DNA from: Stichopus chloronotus
Lineage: Eukaryota > Echinodermata > Holothuroidea > Aspidochirotida > Stichopodidae
Reading direction: 5' to 3'
DNA: 64,000 bases
Assembly (NCBI GenBank): GCA_021234535.1
Contig: CM037838.1
Span: forward strand, 30,171,969 to 30,235,968
The notes beneath the pieces are model-generated. The model did not search any database, was not told the origin of the DNA, and was given only the letters and a program-made list of their open reading frames with translations. Shown here in pieces: positions 58,841-64,000 of this stretch (position 1 is the first letter of the stretch; each line of letters begins with the position of its first letter). Made by a program: the position numbers and the translations under genes.

Positions 58841-61033
58841 AGCCAAGGCGTCACATGCACAAACACACACCCACACCGGCACACACACAATCACAGGCCA
58901 TCACCATAGCATAGGTTCCTTGACTGCCTTCAGCAAGAAATCAAAAATGGAACCCCGTAGAATTTTCAGAAGAGATTTTTCGCAATTTGTGTCTTTGATT
59001 CAAAAGACATGACGGCAAAGAGGAAATTTGATAGAAAACTGAAACGAAAAATTTCTCCCTCTTAACACGTCATTCCTATCACCCTCTTTAGCCTTGATCT
59101 CCTTGAGATACATGACCAAAAGATTTAATCCACGTTACAGTTTGTCAACTTGAACAGATCACATACTATGATGTGACTAATTGTAATAGAAAATGACATG
59201 CCCAACGGTGAACAATGCAATGAACAATGCTACCCTTTGCTTCTACCTCGAAAATGGTAACTATTGTGTCTATTGTCAGCTACTGTGTCATTCTGTGCTT
59301 GACATCGTTGTAAATATACAATAAGCAAATGGAAACGGTTTCCTCCATTAGAATTAAAGATTACTTATTTGTTTTTATGTAGGTGGTGACCTCACCAAAA
59401 TAACATTTTGAGAAGACTCGATACACCATCAATGCAACTGAATACAGATCGAACAATGTACTGCCATTCTCGCACTATGCTCTCTTTTAATTTTCATGGT
59501 AACAATATCGCACTACCGATAAAATTAAATTGACTGGATTGAAGGTAACATCTCACCGTTTTGAAAAAAAAAAACCTGGCGTTACTATACGTCTCTGAAA
59601 GAAGTGCTGTTTGTTTTTCATGCACTTAAGACTTCATTTTGACACAGGTTTTCCTGCAAATTATATACACTGATGTCCTTTTCCAATCGAACGAATCTGC
59701 AACAATTGCCTTATCATCTCAGTACAGAATATTATCATATATCAAATGTTGGTGAAATTGATGGCTGAATTAGAAGGTCATTTAAAAAGGTTATATAGAG
59801 TTCAAGAACTCCATCTTCATTTTTGTTTGATCCACCTCATTGACTAAGTTACCAGTGGGAATAGTCATGAGATTTTCAGGTCTTTGAAATTAAAACAATT
59901 AATATTTGTTTAGCCTTTAATATTTCTCAACTAGGTAATCGAGTTTTTGCTATGACTATCTGGATTCCCTTATTTTTGTATTAAGAAGAACACTTTAAAA
60001 CGCACCTTAAAACCAAACGATAGTAAACTTGGTTGCATCCCCCTTATTACAAAAAAAAAAAAAAACACACACACACACACACACAAACACAAGATGTGAC
60101 TGGTTTTATCAGTAAAGTATGCTATCCGATATTCAATCACAGCATATCATGTCATCTATGTAAAGACTACCTCAAAACGCATGAACGAAAATCATAATAA
60201 AGAAAGAGTTTATTGATTAAAGTTACTGAAGGATTATTGAGTAATATTTTCATAGCTCAGTTAATTCACAGCCATACTTAACACATAAAAAAGATAACAG
60301 TAAGTAATTTACAACCTTGAAACAGCTCTGTAAAGTTTCGCGGAAATGAATTTTTAGAGAAAGGCGCGAATGAACCAAAGTGAAATTAATACCAAAAAAG
60401 ATTTAATTATTGCGCTAGCAAAGAAAATTATTAATAAATCAATCTCGTCTGTGAACCCTACTTGAGGAAGACATGAAAGAGCCTCCAGATCAGTGGGGAG
60501 GAAGAAATGGTCTGACAATTTGACCCAAACATGTACATTGTACTGTACCACGACGTTTTGCACCACGTGACATTTTCTTGCAAAACGTCAAAGAACTATC
60601 TCTTATATGTCATTTACATATCTGCCAAAATTACATTACCTAACAAATTGTAATGTTAAATATCGTTTACTTTACAGTAAAAAAATTAACCAACGGTTAT
60701 GGACAGAGAATGTTATGTTATTTTGAGAATAATTTTAAGAATGAAGTAAGTGACGCATTGAGTTACAACGTCTGTTGTTGGATTTAAAATATCAAGATTT
60801 GCAGAAGAGGCGAAACCGCACAATGAGACTGGCCAGCAACTTGCATCGAAAATTTACGATATACTTTGTCGGTCATTCAACTTGTCAATAATGAAAGCAA
60901 ACAATCGGTGGAGTCCCATTTCGGCTGAAAGTGTAGACCAAACATAATTTGAAAACATTACACTGGCACGGGTCGGTTCAATGTTTGATTAAGGAAAAAG
61001 CCAACCAAAGACATGCTAGTGTTTGCAATATAT
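58841..61033. other. No gene recognised
   Basis: A short CA-rich patch at 58858-58895, an A15 run followed by (CA)n at 60051-60084, and a 70-codon minus frame (60354-60566) without recognisable motifs. Confidence 0.5.
60051..60084. repeat. A15 plus (CA)n microsatellite
   Basis: A at 60051-60065 passes directly into CA repeats; this arrangement often grows from old poly-A tails, but no retroposon body is visible upstream. Confidence 0.9.
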
Positions 61034-61112
61034 ACAGACAGACAGACAGACAGATAGACAGACAGACATACATACATACGTACATACGTACATACGTACA
61101 TACGTACATACA
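61034..61112. repeat. Compound tetranucleotide array
   Basis: (ACAG)n with one ATAG variant passes into (ACAT)n and then an alternating ACAT/ACGT block (TACG TACA). The Thr/Tyr/Ile/His-rich 92-codon frame is its translation. Confidence 0.95.
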
Positions 61113-61210
61113 TTATATTTCTGAGTTTCGCGCTGTTGGACCGATTACCAGTACTTTATTAATGTGCTTAGCCAGTCCGGCTGATTATTATTGCACTAGA
61201 ATCTTTCCGA

Positions 61211-61503
61211 CATTGCTTTTGCCGTGACAGAGGGAACAGAATTGGGGAAATGGCCTTCCCATATTTCCAAAACTGCTCTATTTAATCACATTGCCATCCT
61301 GAATTAGACATACTCAGATATAGTCTAAAATGAATATTTCACATGCAGTGCAAAGCAAAATGAAAATAAAAACACTAAAAACATCACATAAACAATAGTG
61401 GAGTTACATTCAGATCGAGTCTAACATCAGATATAGGCCTAGCATTATTTTGCATCTAGGCTACCCTACGTAATAAAATATTTTCCCAAGGAGACCCATC
61501 CCC
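61211..61503 (+). repeat. Dispersed repeat R3, copy B
   Basis: Partner of 52631-52910; shares GTGACAGAGGG, AATGAATATTTCA, ATTTTGCATCTAG and CCCTACGTAA in the same order. Confidence 0.75.
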
Positions 61504-63566
61504 CCACATCAATCATCAGATTCATCATGTCACAACTTCGCACATACATGCAGGCGCAGACCAACTTATTCCCCTTCTATGGCAAACTCACTTTCAAGAT
61601 CAAGCCAGACACATGAAACCTCAAAAAATGAGGGAAATTTTCTTACCCCCCCACCACTTGAAAAAAATCCCAATCACTCAGCTACTTCGGTGGTATTGTG
61701 TCATAGCAGAGAGAGGATCAACAAGGTCTTATTGTCTTAATTAGGTACAGCTGTCAAAATAAATGTGAACTATGGTTTAATAAACAGTTTCAAACCCTCG
61801 TTCTAAGATGTCACAATTTTTGATGTATTTTTAAATTTGCCTACATATATCTGTAGATATTTGTATGCAGATTACATAGTTGGATACATGCAGGGATTAC
61901 AATCCCTGAATGATAATCCGTTGCTCTGGCTTGCATGGACGCTCAGGGAGGTCACACAAAGTTGATTAGTACCTGATGACTGTGGATTCAACTCAGTTGC
62001 CATCTAAAAGAAAACACAGGAAAAGACACAAGGAAGGAAGAAAAAAGATGCTTGCTAAGAAAAAGCTCGACAGATCCTTGCCTTGGGAACAAATCATGCT
62101 GTTTTCTCTTCCGTGAAACATGAAAGTTATAAAGCAAGCCACTTCAATTTTCTATACTGCCCCACGCCCTCCCACCTCACTTCCAAACAAAGAATAGAAG
62201 AAATCAATAAACGAAGACACAGAGGGATAAAGTGAGCCTTTGTTATAATTTATGATATTTCCGTACATAGATATATATATTTAAAAACAAATAGGGTTAA
62301 AGTTAACGTAGCTTATAGTCTACTTATAATGCATACATTCAGAGCGGTCGGTTGTTGAAACTTCGAGAAAAAAGTCGCTTTGACCAAATATAAAGGAGGC
62401 AAAAGATTGCGATGCATGGCAAATGAGAGAGAGATGATTGTCAAGAAACTAATGAACACACTCATTTCTGTCTCTTTGATCGTTTTCATCACTCCAATGT
62501 AAATTGTCTCTATGAATCACTATGAAGAGCAGATTACAAGTTTACACTGTGCACAGGTAAGATACATAGCTATGAAATGAATATTCATAAATCGAATTTT
62601 CATTTATTTTTCATTTTTTCCATTGCGTCATAATTGAAAGAGCCACAAGCAATAAATCCGTAATTACAGGTACTGAGGGAGTTACATTACGTGCGAAGTA
62701 GTGTTTGCTTTGCTTTAGACGACGTTCCATAGACGTTTCTTCTCTGTAGTTCTTTCCCTCAGGTGGTACATGTTTCTTATTACTGATTTGCAACTGCCAA
62801 AAAGGTTGACATACTTGGGGTTACTAGACAAACTTGTGTTTTGTTGTTTAAATATTAATAGATCTTATATCTGCCCTCATTGTGTGATCCGTTGATAATT
62901 ACTTCATTTACTTGTGATTGTAAAATTTCACTACTCGTTATTACACACGGTGCAGCGGTCGATGAAAAAGACTGTTAAATCTGGACACACTGTTACTGAT
63001 TGAATACTCATATGCAGTGTCTTTACCATAGTATTAGAGGAAGTTATCAGTAATAGTTATAGTTACTTTAATTTTATTCATATTGATACCTAATCAAATA
63101 TCAAACTGAAATATATGATCAATTAACAGATCACATGCAAGTTAACTGTTAGAACGTAGTCAATTCAAAAGGCCTCCTTGGAAAGAACAGAAATAATAGT
63201 AATAATGTATGTATATGCATGTATATGCGTGCGTGCAGTTTTCAATGTGACATATGTAGTATCTATACATACATTGCTCTATCGCACCGCTTCCGACTGT
63301 TGTGCCTACACAGGGACGGCCATCAATTTTCCACACAACTAATTATATCTTGGTGATTTTGACTTGGTAGTTTGGTCCATTCCACTAAATTGAACGAGAG
63401 ATGTTTTTTTTTATATCGTAAATTAGAGTGGACAGTCGTTATCATTTCGAATTACACCATCGACCTTTGCCGATTTTTTTTCACGGATGATTTTCCATTT
63501 GACGTTTGATGCGTGACTTATCAACCTGCTGAACCTAACAGCAATATCTTGATTCGAAAGTACAGG
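61504..63566. other. No gene recognised
   Basis: Short frames only. An alternating purine-pyrimidine stretch (GTATGTATATGCATGTATAT) lies at about 63206-63236. Confidence 0.5.
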
Positions 63567-63600
63567 TTTTTTTTTTTTTTTTTTTTTGGGGGGGGGGGGG
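63567..63600. repeat. T21 followed by G13
   Basis: T at 63567-63587 runs straight into G at 63588-63600; the 81-codon minus frame over it owes its Pro and Lys runs to this tract. Confidence 0.95.
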
Positions 63601-64000
63601 CGTATGAAGGGTGTTGGAGTATGTATCAAGTGAGGTATTGTAACTCTTAGTAATATTTTAGTGTTCACAGGATGTTCCCTAGCTGTATTAATCTGTGGTA
63701 CTGAAAGTGTGGTTACTTTTTGCTAAAAAGCATGCATGAAGTATTCAAATGCAACTCAAAACTATTTTCCATTAATTATGCTTCCAATATGCTTAAACCT
63801 TAGAAAATATCCTAGTGATAGAGGTTATACTCAGCTATATGAACATTAAACTTACCTTCCCTTATTGCGCGTGAATGACAAATCTTTAAATGAACATAGC
63901 TGTACATGGCAGTGAAGTAAATGTTTCTCGGATAGACCAAGGGCTAACGGTGAAACATTTGTCTCAATTATTATCCAAAAACAATGTTGGTAGAAATGTT
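63601..64000. other. No gene recognised
   Basis: AT-rich sequence with no repeat or exon signal that I can see. Confidence 0.5.

Noticed and set aside
60051..60084. Poly-A tail of a processed pseudogene
   Set aside because: No recognisable coding or repeat body precedes it, and it grades into a CA microsatellite.

Overview
This window looks like nuclear DNA of a metazoan, probably a marine invertebrate. It is visibly AT-rich, has no long open frames, no operon-like gene packing and no rRNA, and it is full of microsatellites, minisatellites, miniature inverted-repeat elements and decayed retroelement pieces. The assignment rests on repeat style: tandem modules built on a GACCTTTGACCT core and on GGCGGCCAT/CCATCTTGG cores are ones I associate from memory with marine invertebrate and fish genomes. 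No gene here fixes the taxon. No protein-coding gene can be named with confidence, so the window reads as intergenic or intronic sequence.

Layout. From 0 to 9 kb there is one copy of a dispersed repeat (R1, 1145-1461), a 73-bp two-copy tandem (2926-3062), a decayed 20-bp minisatellite (7730-7946) and a ~155-bp tandem (8505-8880). From 10 to 15.6 kb there is a cluster of tiny palindromes (10589-10687), a long imperfect inverted repeat (14461-14600) and an ATC/CAT tract. At 19.6 kb lies a 234-bp foldback element. At 22.4-22.7 kb lies a GC-richer block that is probably a retroelement tail. At 30.9-31.1 kb lies a ~56-bp tandem. At 33.6-33.9 kb lies a second ATC/CAT tract. At 46.7-47.4 kb lies a ~192-bp satellite-like array. 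From 52.1 to 54.3 kb there is a nest of dispersed repeats (R1, R2, R3), another palindrome and a frameshifted reverse-transcriptase remnant. R2 recurs at 41.4 kb and R3 at 61.2 kb. Later come a ~142-bp tandem (58.5-58.8 kb) and a tetranucleotide array (61.03-61.11 kb).

The best sign of a gene is on the + strand at 35.78-35.99 kb. A motif matching the RFX X-box consensus lies about 100 bp upstream of an ATG that opens a 29-codon signal-peptide-like segment, which ends at a textbook GTAAGT donor. A 144-bp TTAA-flanked element sits 12 bp into the proposed intron. Possible downstream exons (36522-36650; 37179-37196) are speculative. Three further exon candidates (12746-12818, 23494-23655, 47692-47848) rest on splice motifs and open frames alone. 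Two recurring oddities are 14 poly-G/poly-C runs of at least 10 bases in otherwise AT-rich DNA, and five perfect TGACGTCA sites.
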